A stretch of 64,000 nt of DNA from NCBI RefSeq assembly GCF_033473495.1, contig NC_088936.1:2046001-2110000 (forward strand), in the 5' to 3' direction. Shown piece after piece: positions 47,171 through 58,852 of this stretch (position 1 is its first letter; each line of letters begins with the position of its first letter). Origin of the DNA: Cercospora beticola. Taxonomy: Eukaryota > Ascomycota > Dothideomycetes > Mycosphaerellales > Mycosphaerellaceae. The notes beneath the pieces were generated by a model. It did no database searches. It had not been told where the DNA came from and saw nothing but the letters and a program-made list of their open reading frames with translations. The position numbers and the translations under genes were made by a program.

Positions 47171-49770
47171 ATCAGCGCGCGTGGTCTGTCAGTGAAGTGG
47201 GTAACTTCGATCTTGCACTTTTTCTGAAGATGAAGTACTACATTTGCGATTCGCGATTTTTGATCTGACCTGGGTTCTCGTTAGCTCATATACCATCGGC
47301 GCCTCGCGCACTTGTCCCAAAATGGACGTGATTGCGAGCTTGGCGAAGCTGTGGTCGATCATGATGGTCTTGAAATTTATGCGATGCCACTCGAAACTGT
47401 CGCCATTGCGAGCTGTCAGTTGAAGCTAAGCATGCTATCGAGTAGCTCATAGGGTTCAGAATCGAGCCACTCGCAAAGTATGACACTGGTAGATGGCTAT
47501 ACACTGTAGTCGTGAGTGTCTGGGCTGCACGGCTGATATTTCCGGTCAAGGGACAAGACATGAGCCTTTCGAGAATGATCTTGATTCTGGTGATGCCGAA
47601 GTCATTCGATGATCTTGGTCGCCGATGGATGAAAACTGATCGTAGATGATATTAACAGTACGAATGGACAGCGCGGTCATGGCGCGAAAAAGTCTTTGCA
47701 GCGCAGCATGCGTCTGACGCCTTTCACTGGGTGCACACAGGTGAATTGGCATCCAGAGCTTCCCCGGCAGGTTGTACGAAATTGGACGAGTTGTTGTTAT
47801 TGATGTTCACCGTCTTCAATGTACTCGAGAGAGAGGGAGAGGAGAGGGAGGGTCTTGGCGCCGTCCGTACGGCCCACCCCGACCGGGCCGGCAGATCTCA
47901 GATTGACCTTTCTTCACACCGCACGAACAAAGTCACGTTCACTTTCGAAACCATGCCCGTGGCTATTACACTGGATGCGCGCAGGAAACTTCCTCCCTGA
48001 TCGGTATCTGTATTTATCGAAGTACTCTCCAGGTGAGATACTGGCCGGTCTCTTCGGATGAGCCTATGGCCACAGCAGCTTCATATGGCCCAGGGTATGC
48101 TCGTCCGGCGCCGAGCTGTTTGATCGGGCAGCATGTTGTGCGCGATCTCTTCCGGTGCAGCCATCAACAACCTGGCATTGCGGCACCCCAAGGTTGATCA
48201 TTAATCCATCCAGCTCAAAACAGCAAGGATCGACTCCTACAGCATATGCACGAGTGATACGGTACGACCTGCTCGGGTCGAGGACGCAAATGCCTCGTGT
48301 CGGTATCTCTGTGAAAGGTTGCAGTGGCTGACGTCCAGCTTCATGCAGCTTCGCGGTGCAGCGAACCTCATCACACGCAGCTTTCCAGCCCATTTCGTAT
48401 GCAGCACATTGTATGTACACGCCAAAACCTTCTACTACGTATCCTATGCATCCGTGAAGCACAGCTGCTCCAGGAGAGAGTTCCATGGCACATTAGAGAA
48501 GGCCATATAATGTCTCGGCAGTGATCATGGACTCGGAGCGACCAAAACGACACGCGAAAACCCCTTCAACGCAAGCATTACCGGGCTCGGAACCCTTTGC
48601 CGGACGTCGGGATAGCGCCGGCTGCAACGTCCTGGTCCTTGTTCGGAGCTAATACCGTCTTCTCACGTCCGGTCACATCATCTGTTCAACCGCTGCTATC
48701 TTACGCACTTCGTACCGTGTGTGACGGCTGCGATCCTAATGCTTGGACTGCTGGCAATGGCCAAAATACATAGCGATGGGGCCACGTTCCAGATGGTATG
48801 TCTCTAGCCGATTCGTATTCTCTGGTTTAGCAGCCTACGATCAAAACGCTTCCCGGCCGATGGATCCCAGACAGCTCTGCCGTGCATTGGATTGACCTGA
48901 AAAAGCATAGTTTGCAAGGCTGTGTGTGCCTCACGCCTAAACTGGGCAACCCTAACTCGTGATTTCTTGCCCTTGCAGTGATCAGCCTCGAGCTACAGCA
49001 GCGCCTCTTGCCCCGAGATCTTGACAATGGTTCTCACACGTTATGGCTTGGAGACGTACTTACCGGGAAGATCCCGCGTCTTAATACGGCCCCGCAGATT
49101 CTCCAGAGGTCGTTCTCTTCACATGCTCGATACGGTTTGACGGCTGGTCTCCATCTTACTTCGCTGAGCGGTCGGGTCCCAGGAGAATCACCGACGTGGC
49201 GCGAGCTACTCACAGTCACAGCACAGAGCCTTCTGGAAAGAACACTCTCATGCATGGTAGAGGCGGAGATCGCGTCGGGCATTCCGACCTTCTCAGAATT
49301 GAACTGGAGCGCCAATGTCTTTGCAAGGTGCAAAGTAGCACACTGGCAGAGGCGGCTGCTATAGGGATTCCCCGGGTCCCCGTGCGCTAACCTCATTGGC
49401 GACGTGCAGACATGCTTGGAATTCAATGCTTGACAAGTTACATGTCACCAAAAGCTAATACATTCGGTTGTTGGTCGGCAGAGAAGGCACGTGAATGGCT
49501 ACCTAGGTAGTCGATGTGGACGTCTGCTGTCACGGCGGCCGATACGCAGACGCAAGCAAGCAGGAACACCATAACGAAGACCTCGATCATCGACCGAGAG
49601 CGAGGAGCACATGCGCTCAAAGCTCAAAGAAGATCTTCCGCCATCTTATATGGATTGCTAACGGGCCATCGCGACAATTTACTGTCCGCAAAACGCAGGC
49701 ATACAATCGAAGCAGCCGTAAGACGCCAACTCCGTGTGCACCTTATGCAGGAGGCGACCCGGTCTCAGGC
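47171..49770. other. 2.6-kb gene-poor stretch
   Basis: No gene is well supported. A 140-codon ATG frame on minus (48,486-48,064) with seven cysteines is the best candidate and is listed separately. Other frames start at non-ATG codons or overlap. The right end includes the promoter of the rhodopsin-domain gene. Confidence 0.45.
48064..48486 (-). CDS. Possible small cysteine-containing protein (140 aa), doubtful
   Basis: ATG-initiated frame with seven cysteines (for example CIGYVVEGFGVYIQCAAYEMG and DPCCFELDG). No signal peptide, no known motif and no supporting intron structure. It stands alone in a gene-poor stretch. It may be chance or the remains of a gene. Confidence 0.22.
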   Translation of the reverse strand: MELSPGAAVLHGCIGYVVEGFGVYIQCAAYEMGWKAACDEVRCTAKLHEAGRQPLQPFTEIPTRGICVLDPSRSYRITRAYAVGVDPCCFELDGLMINLGVPQCQVVDGCTGRDRAQHAARSNSSAPDEHTLGHMKLLWP

Positions 49771-51403
49771 ATGTCTACGACCCATTTGGCGCAGACGCCA
49801 GCCGCAAGCTCACCTCCCGGAGTGACTTCAGATCTGCTTCATCCGCCCACAAAGAACATACTCCCTGGCGTTGTGGCGGCCATAATTGGCATGTTTATCG
49901 CAGCCATATTTCTCACGATCCGGATCTACACAAAGGTCTTTTTGGCACGACGATTCGGCTTCGACGATGTGGCATTGCTTCTCTCAAAGGTAGGATCACA
50001 GTCGCATGAGCGATGTAGCAATTGCTGACTGACCTCAGGCCTTGTCGGTGGTAGTCCAAGTCTTAATCGTCTATCTCAAAATGCAAAAGATCGAAGGAGT
50101 CCACGTCTGGGATTTGAGCGTGCCGAACTTCAAGACCATGGGACTGTTTACCGGAGTTTCTGTCATCTTATACGTTTGGACAACTGCATTGGCGAAAGTC
50201 TCCATACTGATGCTCTACCTTCGGATCTCACCGGAAAAGTGGTTCATATTCTCGATCTACGCCACAATAACTTTTGTTACCAGCTTCGCCACTGCTGCAA
50301 CCGCTGCACTTATTTTTGCCTGCCTTCCACTGGAGCGCGTCTGGGATCCCACTGTCACATATGGCCATTGCATCAATCGGGGCAAAGTCTATCTCTCCAT
50401 GGCGGGGATGAATGCGGCTACAGACATTATCATACTAGTAAGTCAATGATTGCAAGCAAGAGCAGTGATGGAATAGAGATTTACCGTGGATCGGGCGCAG
50501 GTTCTTCCAATGCCTTTGTTAAACCGCCTGAACCTGGCGTTCAGGCAGAAAGTGGGTGTCATGCTCATTTTCGGTGTTGGATCTCTGTACGTGTGTACTA
50601 GCACTCTTCCGCGGTACGCATGGAACCTGGGCTTACCACTTTGCTTCACCGCAGCACGATGATAATAAGTCTAGTCCGCTTGGCTTTGATGATACCTCTA
50701 TTGAGGGCTGTGGACCGTAAGTATCACCATGAGCATGCTAGTAACCTCGGACTTGCCTTGATCACGAGGAATCCGAGCAAGCTACCATCATCGACAAGAT
50801 ACCAGTGCAACTTCATCGATACGTTCGCAACGCATGATCAATAGCTGCTGATGACGGCTAGTTTCATGGGCTATCGTGACTCCCGCGACATGGGTCTGCA
50901 TCGAAGCCAACCTGATCATCGTATGCGCCTGCTTACCCACGATGCGACTCTTCCTGCGGCATTTCTATCCACGTCTGATCGGCGAAAACAACGGCGGGGC
51001 ACACTCAGCTGAGACGCTGGCGTTCCATCAGCGCCAAAGCGGACCTTCTGTACTGTCGTGTATGGACCGATTTACTCAGCGAAAATACGGCATCGGTCGC
51101 ATAGGCGAGATTACGCAAACCGGTTCGTTGATCGAACGAGACTGTGAGAGTCAAGCGCATCAAGTCAAGCGGATACAGCGCGTCAGTATTGACTCCATCC
51201 ATTCGTCTACTGGTGCGACGAATAGACACAGCTCGGCCAAGGAGCAGATCATGATTATGAGGAAAGAGGGTCTAGATGACGACGAGACAGAAGTAACACC
51301 GCATTCATCGACCGCTCCAGTTCAGCGCATTCAGGGAGAAAGGCCATTCCAGGCGAATAAAGGGCACATCATACCGGATGAGATGGGCGAAAAAGAACCA
51401 TGA
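49771..51403 (+). CDS. Rhodopsin-domain integral membrane protein (PTH11-like class)
   Basis: Seven-helix fungal membrane protein. Exons 49,771-49,989, 50,039-50,437, 50,501-50,586, 50,655-50,716 and 50,862-51,403, 435 residues. Family hallmarks: the first helix followed by RIYTKVFLARRFGFDDVALLLSK, then helices including VSVILYVWTTALAKVSILMLYLRI, then CLPLERVWDP, and after the last splice AIVTPATWVCIEANLIIVCACLP. The C-terminal 130 residues are polar and cytoplasmic. There is no CFEM domain. Such proteins act as or resemble G-protein-coupled receptors in surface sensing, but most have no known ligand. The fourth intron (145 bases) is longer than the others; a small extra exon inside cannot be excluded. 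Confidence 0.85.
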
Positions 51404-51557
51404 GATTGCGCAGCTCCGCTCATACACGATACCAATACGACCAAAACTCCTAATTCGCGAAAAGTAATGACTCCGGCTCCTCGAGACCGTTGACTACAAC
51501 GTGTCCATCCAGTGAAAGTTCCTCCAAGCCTCCCATCGGCTGACGATGTCTCTTGCG

Positions 51558-52124
51558 CTACTCAGCTGGCGGCGTTTTGCCCATCACGGAGTCCGCACAC
51601 ACCGCCTTCTCATCCACTCGCAACTCCGTCGCCTCCTTGATTAGCCTCTCCGTTCTGTCGGCATCTTCTTCGACGTCCGACTCTTCATCCATCTCCTCAT
51701 ATCCATCCTCACAATTCGCGGGCCTTCCCTCCTCTTGTGAGTGCTCACCACAATTATACACCGTAGTCTTCTCCCACCTCTCGAATTCCTCCCTGTGCTT
51801 CCTCTCAAGCTCCTCCGTAAAGCCATTTATCAAGGCCTCGTATCGTTGCGCCATCTCCCTTGCTTTGCACTCAAAATCTATTGCGATGTTGCTCAACTCA
51901 TAGAGTGTGCACTCGTTGAGCGTGGTGGGGCATCTTGCAAGAGGTGGGACCACCGCAGTGCTTTCCAAGTCTTCCTTCTTGAGGCGTTTGATGTAGTCTC
52001 TACGAGAAAGGGAGAATTTGGTGTAGGCTTCGCGGATTCTGCGAAGCTGGGGTGCGCGATATGGACACTCGGCTGCTCGGCGAGCGGAGACGGTGCGTGA
52101 AACTGCTTTCTTCTGGGTGCTCAT
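51558..52124 (-). CDS. Hypothetical protein, charged and helical (188 aa)
   Basis: Single-exon ATG frame. The N-terminal 60 residues are basic (SRRDYIKRLKKED), a central helix is long and charged (EELERKHREEFERWEKT), and the C-terminal third is very acidic (DGYEEMDEESDVEEDADRTERL). No recognised domain. The composition and the basic-to-acidic gradient suggest a nuclear or nucleic-acid-associated protein, which is only inference. Confidence 0.5.
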   Translation of the reverse strand: MSTQKKAVSRTVSARRAAECPYRAPQLRRIREAYTKFSLSRRDYIKRLKKEDLESTAVVPPLARCPTTLNECTLYELSNIAIDFECKAREMAQRYEALINGFTEELERKHREEFERWEKTTVYNCGEHSQEEGRPANCEDGYEEMDEESDVEEDADRTERLIKEATELRVDEKAVCADSVMGKTPPAE

Positions 52125-52516
52125 ATTGATGTGATGGTGTTATGGTGGGTGGTTCTTGATATGTTCGTGTTGATTGTGCTGGATGCGATGCAGGATGCAG
52201 ATTGTGGCAAGCTGTGGTGAAGATATGGGCATGTAGGTTTGAGATGAAAGTGCAGAGTATGTTACAGAGGCAAGTATGGTCGGGACAACCGCACCTGCAG
52301 ACAGATCTGGTTGCTGGTGCGACCGTGGTCGTCGCTGTCGCCTCCCTCAACCAAGAGAGAAGCGGAGAAGTGACTTCAAGGGAGATTCGATCTGAAATCG
52401 AGGTCGTTCGAAAAGCAGCTCGAAATGATACATCAACTTGTACTTCCATGGGGTATCAACGTGCATAGATATTCCTTCTAATCAATCTCCAATTCCACTC
52501 ACTCACTGCTCAATTC
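52125..52516. other. Intergenic, 392 bases
   Basis: Upstream region of the 188-residue hypothetical and 3' flank of the next minus-strand gene. GT-repetitive on plus near 52,125-52,180 (GATGTGATGGTGTTATGGTGGGTGG). No gene. Confidence 0.5.
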
Positions 52517-53191
52517 TCACAACCACGCCCAGGTAACATCGACTCTCCCTTGATCAACATCCGCCATGTATTCGAACACTTTCTGAGTTATATCCAAATC
52601 GGTGGGCTGGCATCCCGTGCAGCGATCCACGACCTTCAAGTCTACACTGCGCTCCTCGCCCGCAGCAGCATTGTACCTTTTCGCGCGCAGCATTCTCCCA
52701 CACAAAGGGTTCGCATTCGAGTTTCCGCCATTGTTTGACGTCGAGCCTGCTGCGTCGAAGAGGAGATGGGAGACTGCGACGATTTTGTCGCCGTCTGCGT
52801 TCGTGTAGCCGCAGGCACCGAGGCCGGTCGCGTAGTATGTGAGCTCACCCGTGTGGGTTTCTGCGTTGGAAGGAAGTGGCAGGTTCTGGGGTTTAGACGA
52901 GCTTTGCAGGCCCACGGCAAGGCCGATTATAAGAGCGAGGAGGGCGAGGAACGCGCAGAGCAGGACTATGAGGAAGCGCTTGCGGCTTAGGCGGAGGTAC
53001 GTGCGGTGCGGTGGGAGGACGCGATCGAAGGTGCTGGACCAGGCTGCTGTTGTGCCGAATGGACTACTGCGATGCGTCTTGATGCCATTGCTGCTCTCGA
53101 GGTTGCCGCCTTGTTCTGCTCGTGCTGCTGCGACGTGCTCCCATTCTGGAACGCGGGTTTCTTTGCTGATGTGGAAATCTTTCTCGGCCAT
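52517..53191 (-). CDS. Membrane-anchored double-psi beta-barrel (RlpA/expansin-like) protein
   Basis: Single exon, 224 residues from the ATG at 53,191; the frame opens further upstream only with a GTG. A cytoplasmic N-terminus of about 70 residues is followed by a single hydrophobic helix at 73-95 (FLIVLLCAFLALLALIIGLAVGL), giving a type II membrane protein. The outer part (115-224) is a double-psi beta-barrel: GELTYYATGLGACGY, NPLCGRMLRA, and DRCTGCQPTDLDIT. These Cys and Asp residues are the pattern of secreted DPBB proteins such as expansin-like and barwin-like proteins. Most fungal relatives are secreted; a membrane anchor is the unusual feature. Likely cell-wall facing. Confidence 0.85.
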   Translation of the reverse strand: MAEKDFHISKETRVPEWEHVAAARAEQGGNLESSNGIKTHRSSPFGTTAAWSSTFDRVLPPHRTYLRLSRKRFLIVLLCAFLALLALIIGLAVGLQSSSKPQNLPLPSNAETHTGELTYYATGLGACGYTNADGDKIVAVSHLLFDAAGSTSNNGGNSNANPLCGRMLRAKRYNAAAGEERSVDLKVVDRCTGCQPTDLDITQKVFEYMADVDQGRVDVTWAWL

Positions 53192-53757
53192 TGTGTCGCG
53201 ACTTGCGCTCACTCGTGCGCGTGGAACCGGTCCAGTGCTGTGAAGAATGGAAAAGAGCGACTTAGCTTGGTATACTCACGGAAGAATGAAGATGAGAGCC
53301 ATGGTAATCATCTTCGCGCCTGCTCGCGCGCGGCGGCAGTCATCTAGGCCGGATTGGCTTTGCTCATTTACCGCGTCTGCAATTGGCGAGCGCCCCTGGT
53401 TGGCGTCGACGAGGCGGAAGTGAAACTTGTTGCTGACTCAGACGATCACGTGGTGCCGTCCTCACGGCCCAATCTTTCGTCGTTTAACCATCGAACATGC
53501 ATCAAAGTTCACGATTTGGGAGGTAGAGCATATCTTGCGATTGGCATATGAAGCGACCTCAAGATGCTATGTCGGCTATAGACCGCGAAGTCGATGGCCG
53601 CAAAATCCAACATCTCACTGCCGTGAGACAGTCCCTCCTTAATTCTCTGACCAATTCCTATCGCAAGTTGCCTCCAACCTGAGCGGCATAGCCAACACTG
53701 AGTCCACTGAGAAGATCTAGTCCTACCTCCACAAGCCCTCGTCATCCTTCGACTCTT
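53192..53757. other. Intergenic, 566 bases
   Basis: Upstream region of the DPBB gene and 3' flank of the next minus-strand gene. Short frames only; nothing supported. Confidence 0.5.
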
Positions 53758-54579
53758 TCACTCTCCTACTTCGAGCTGCTCAAACCTTCCCCTCTTCATG
53801 TCGTCCTCCAATACTCCTTGGAACCAGAATTCCTCATCGTCCGGCAGCAGCAAACGGAACCTGACATCCCTCCTCATCCCCACTTTTCTCACACTCGTCA
53901 CTGCAACGCGATGCTTCCACAAGTCATACCCATGGACATCATCAGCTATGACCTCCACTCCTCGCCCTTGCTGCGGATACGTCACGAAATCGAACGTCTT
54001 CTTGTCCTTCACTTTCTCCGGAACCTCTTCAATCGACCTGATCGCATCCGCAGCATCTCTCTCCTTATCAAACGCATGCGCCATCTCGATCTTGGCGACT
54101 TCAATCGCCGCTGCCGTTCTCGCATCCGTCTTTCGCATGTACACGGACCCATCATACGTCGTATCTTCGATCTGAACTTGTAACGTTCGCCTGTACCACC
54201 ACGCTCCACCCGTAACCCTCTGACCCTCCTCGACGATGTTTCCGACAACAGAATCGCAACCGAACTCGTTCCGAGGATTGACGATAAATGGCATAGGTTC
54301 GATCTCGGAGCCTTTCGGATGTTTCGCAACGTGTTTATTCCAGGCTAGGCGAATTTCGACGCTGGTGTCGCCTTCAGGCACGCGGACACGGCCTTCCCAA
54401 AGAGAGCAGCTGCCGCCGAACACGATTTCGTATGTGAAGTGGCCGTGGGATTTGGAGACGGCGCTCTTGACGCAGCAGGGGCGTTTCAAGGCTTCTAATT
54501 TGATAGAGGTGATGGGGAGGTTGTCGACCCAAGCTACGGAGCCTTCTGAGGGAATCGAGTCGTCTACTCGAGAAGGCAT
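53758..54579 (-). CDS. Hypothetical protein (273 aa)
   Basis: Single-exon ATG frame with balanced protein-like composition. Features: GSCSLWEGRVRVPEGDTSVEIRLAWNK early, a central GGAWWYRRTLQVQIEDTTYDG stretch predicted as beta strands, an acidic/basic helix with DKERDAADAIRSIEEVPEKVK, and a C-terminal beta-rich part ending FWFQGVLEDDMKRGRFEQLEVGE. No signal peptide or membrane helix. I do not recognise the family. Beta-rich ends around a helical middle could be a binding fold, which is inference. Confidence 0.6.
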   Translation of the reverse strand: MPSRVDDSIPSEGSVAWVDNLPITSIKLEALKRPCCVKSAVSKSHGHFTYEIVFGGSCSLWEGRVRVPEGDTSVEIRLAWNKHVAKHPKGSEIEPMPFIVNPRNEFGCDSVVGNIVEEGQRVTGGAWWYRRTLQVQIEDTTYDGSVYMRKTDARTAAAIEVAKIEMAHAFDKERDAADAIRSIEEVPEKVKDKKTFDFVTYPQQGRGVEVIADDVHGYDLWKHRVAVTSVRKVGMRRDVRFRLLLPDDEEFWFQGVLEDDMKRGRFEQLEVGE

Positions 54580-55241
54580 CTTGTGGGTTCGTCGCGAGTT
54601 GGCTCGAGGTGCTGTAAGTTGTCTGTCGTCTTCTCCAAAATCTCGAGGAGTTGTCCAGATGTTAAAGGGCGGTGTCTGTAAGGTATATAGTCGAGGAAGT
54701 TAGGACGGTTGTCAGAAAAGGTTCGAGAAAACTTTGCGGTGTGGAGTGAATGCGGCCTCAATCACTAAAACCCACACTTCACATCGGACTGCATGTGAGT
54801 TCTCACGCACGCCACCAACGATGCTTGTGCTTTAGAAGCTGCATATGCGGCCCGCAAAGTCGCACAGCATGAGGCAGCTTACCTTATCACTCTTCGCGTC
54901 GCGCTTCATGTCTTCACCTCAAACGAACCCCTCAGCCAACTCGCGAGCCATTGTCATCAGCATCCCAGCAATGCAAACAGCAGGTATTAGAAGTCGAGCG
55001 CGCCCATCACTTCACCTCTAGCTACCAGTAATTAGCTTGCGCATGCACTTATCAAGAAAGGCCCACGATGTTCACGGCATGCAGAGTTTGACGGCACTCA
55101 GAAAAGCAAACAAGCTTGAAGAAGGTTCAACAGCGGCCTCGCAGGCATCGCATCAAAGTTTGTACAACATCCCATACTAAAAGTGGTATCATGTCATGAA
55201 TCGAAGAGAAGCGGGCATCAAGTTCGTCAAGAAGTATTCCC
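54580..55241. other. Intergenic, 662 bases
   Basis: Upstream region of the 273-residue hypothetical and 3' flank of SMC6. No gene or repeat seen. Confidence 0.5.
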
Positions 55242-58200
55242 TCAAGCCGCGCCAAAATTGAGCGCAGTTTGTCCCGGCTCGCGGCGACGTTCCGGATCAG
55301 CCATTCTAGAACGAGTAGTCAGTATCAGAAACTTATTGCAGTAGACGGGTTAGGAGAACTTACTTGTGAACGTGCACATCATCGCCCAGATCAACGTTGC
55401 TCATGCTCTGTGGCGTGATGAGGATGAACTGCCGTCCAACCGAGCGTCGCGCGGTCTGGATCATGAGACCCATGCTCTGAGCACGATTGACGCTGTCCAT
55501 GTAGACATCGAATTCGTCCAGGCATCGAATCGGCGATCCCATGGCTTCCCAGATACTGAGCAATAGACAGATGGTCGAGAAAGACTTCTCGCCACCACTG
55601 AGGGTCTTGGCTTGCCGTCCAGAATCCGAAGCCTTGGTCATGTCGGGCTCGACGTGGATGTCCAGCTTTTTCTCGGCGTGATCGAGCAGTACGCGTCCGC
55701 GGAAGTTGCGCTCGGAGAGAAGGTAATTGAATTGAATTCGAGTCCGCATCGAGATGTACTTGCGGAAAAGTCCCCAACGTCGGCGGCGTTCGGTCAGGGT
55801 GGATTTGAGTGTCTGCGGGTCTGTTAGCAAGTTACCATTGTCCGTTGTGATCGATTATGCTTACGTCCGCGGTCTGTTTCATCATCTTAGTCTCGTTCTT
55901 GGCTTCGGTCAGCGCGTTGTGAGCCTTGAGATGAGCGGCGACCAGTTCCTCGCGGCTTCCTCCCTGCTGTCGCTGCGCTTTCTTGATGTCCTCCTGCAGT
56001 CGGCTGAGCTGCTGTCCAAGTGATTCGATGGTCTGTCCATCTTCGATACCGACTCTTTCGCTAGTCTGACGCGCTTCCGATGTCCAGTCGTCCACGACAG
56101 CTTTCTGATCCAGCACTTTCTGCTGTGTTCGCTCAAGATGTTCTTTGTACCTGTTGACATCGTCCAAAGCTGCATTTTTGGCGTAAAGAGCTTCTCTGCG
56201 ATCATCCTCGCACTTCTGCAGACGTTGCTCGGCGCGCTGTATCAGAACTTGCTCTTTGTCGAGAGCTTCCTGTGCTTCATCAACGGCGTCTTTGAACTCT
56301 CGACCCTTGTCATTCAGATTGGCTCGGGCCCCCATTGCATCTTCCATCGCGGCCTTGGCACCCTCAAGCTCAGCCTTGACTTCACGGAGCTGGTTTTCCA
56401 GCTCTTGAAGGCGGCCGTCCTGAGGAATGTTTGCGTCGATCTCGTTCTGCAGCCCGTCGACGTCGTCATCGGCCTCTTGGTGCCGGATGTTGAGAGCATT
56501 GACCTCGCGCTTGTGCTTCTCCACGGCTTGTTTCGCCTGATTAAGGGCCAGCTGCGCAGCTTTACGATCTTGTCTGGCATGTTCAAGGGCCTGCTGAGCG
56601 GTTTGGTGTTCCTTTTGGCGAAGCTCGATTTCTTGTTGCCGGTCGGTTACCATCCTCGTACGGCCGTTCCAGCCTTGCACGCCGGACGCTTTTTGCTCGC
56701 CAGCGCGAGACCACTCCCATCTTTGGCCGTCTCCGGCTCTACGCGCCATAGTGAGGACAGCCCGGACGTTCTTCCGACGCCCGCTGTCAAACATGTAGGA
56801 TTTGCCAGCATCGATGTCTTCGATCAGAACCGTTTGTTCACAGCCGTGGTTGATCACGAGTGCTTGCTTTACGATAGGGTCGTCGATTCGCAGCACGCGG
56901 AGAATGGTGTCGCTGTCATCTTCCGGCTCGTGACCAGCAGTATCGAACGCGCCGCGAGCCATGATGATCGAGTTGGCAGGACACCCTACCCGGTTGGACA
57001 AGGACTGCAAAAGCTCCTGATCGTACTTGCTTGTCACGACGAACGAATCCAGGCTATTACCGAAAGTCTTCTCGATGAGTGAGCCCCATTGAGGTTTTAT
57101 GAGCTGCACATGCAAGCCCATTGGTCCAACAGGTTTCGTTCGGAATCTAGTCTCCCGATCGATAGCGTGACATAGCGCTTCCATCTTAGGATGGTAGGGA
57201 GCCCATTTGCGTGTTTGCTGTTGGGTGACTTGATCGCGAGCTGTGCGCCTTCTGGCCTCCTCCTGCTCTGCAGCTTTGACTGGCGCATCAGCGTGCTGCA
57301 AAGCTTCTTGGGCAGCTTTGACTGCTTGTGTGAGATCGGGTAATTTTGCTTTGTGAGCATCGAGCGCTTGCTTTGCCTGTTTTGCCGCCTCTTTCAGCTC
57401 GTCAAGCTTCGCCAGGCGCTGTTGATGCGCGTCTCCGTGAGCTTCAGCAAGTCTCTGTCGTTCTTCGCCAAGTTCCGCATCCAAACGGTTGATCTCCTTC
57501 TTGTGGGCCTTGATATTCTCCTTGATAGTCCTTTCTTCTGCCACCAGTTTCATCAGCTCAGCCTTGTTGGCCGTGAATTTTTCATTCGCAGCAGCATGTG
57601 CATCTGTCAACGGGCGGAGGGCCTCTTGATGTGCTTCAACACCACGCTTCGCAGCCTCCACAGCAGTGTCCTCAGAATCAAATCGGACACCGGCTTCTTC
57701 GGCGATCTGTTCATGGTGTTCCAGCTGTTCCCTTGCCTTATTTACGTTGGATTCATAGTGCTCTAATGTCGCCTCAGCATCACCAACTTGTGCCCAAGCA
57801 TGTTGGCGAGCGACATGGTGCCATTTGTCCTCCAGCGTCCTGGCCCTTTCTGCCCGCTTCACCCTACCAGCAGCCTCGACCTCTTTTTGACGGAGTTCTG
57901 CGATCATCTCCTCGCGCGTCAACAGCTGCGCTTCCGTGCCGTCCAAATGTTCTTCCAGGATGTTGTAATCGCCATCCAGAGTCTCCAGTTGAGTACCCTT
58001 GATGAAGAAGCGATACTTCTCAGCCGGCGTGCTTCCCGCCAGAAATGCTCGGGCAAGGTCCTGAGTCAGCACGTTGATCGGGTTGTCCATTTGCAGCGCA
58101 AAATGATCTAGAACATCATCTAGGTCTCCTTTCTTCGTGGTGATAATCCTGCCCTCCGTGCTCTTCAATTTGAATGTCGTCGAGCCACTTTTTGTAAAGT

Positions 58201-58852
58201 GACGCTCCACAGTGAGCGTTTCGCCGTACAGCTCCGGCTTGTACGCATTCTCGCCTTGGTTCTTTATCTTCACTCCGACCATGCCGCTGTCCGTGCCAGC
58301 CTTGATCATGTCCTTGAGCGACTTGGCGCGGTTTGTGCCTGAAGCCTTGTTTCCCAGGCTGATCTGCAGAGCAGTAAGAACCGCACTCTTTCCACTGCCA
58401 TTGTGGCCAATGATGAAGTTGATGAGCGGGCCAAGCTCAATGGTCAGGTTCGAATGGCACATGAAGTTGCGCATGTACACCATTTCGATAACGCCCGACT
58501 CGGCAGGCACGTTCTCCTTGTGCTCGCGTAGCTTTTTCTCGACGAATTGCGTGGCTTTGATCTCGTCGACCTCGTCATCTTCCTGTTCGTTATCGCTCGA
58601 GTCTTGCCGGAGGGTATAATCGATGTCCGATTCTCCGTCGCCAGGATCGTCTGAACCAGCCATCAACACCTCTTCGTAATCGTCCTCCTCCTCCTCCGAA
58701 ACGACCGAGCTGCCCATGGCCTGCGCCATGGCGACTTTTGTTCGCTTGTGGTTCGCGTCATTCTGGCGGAACGAAGAAGTGGCACTTTCGATCTCGATTT
58801 CGCTGTCACCGTCAACGTCGTCCGGGTCTCGCGACCGCTTTCGGCCGGCCAT
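55242..58852 (-). CDS. SMC6: Structural maintenance of chromosomes protein 6
   Basis: ATPase subunit of the Smc5/6 complex in DNA repair and recombination, acting in the nucleus. Exons 58,852-55,865, 55,812-55,364 and 55,305-55,242, 1,166 residues. The N-terminal acidic tail is followed by MVYMRNFMCHSNLTIELGP and Walker A (GHNGSGKSA). Two long coiled-coil arms flank the hinge (about 57,150-56,800 in DNA). The C-terminal head has the ABC signature KTLSGGEKSFS and Walker B with IRCLDEFDVYMD. The first ATG is at 58,852; the frame extends upstream only through a TTG. The final 64-base exon adds MADPERR...TALNF, matching the usual SMC6 C-terminus; without splicing the protein would stop at HVHK. 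Confidence 0.94.

Noticed and set aside
56138..57082. 314-codon open frame on plus
   Set aside because: Entirely antisense to SMC6 coding sequence, with no domain of its own.
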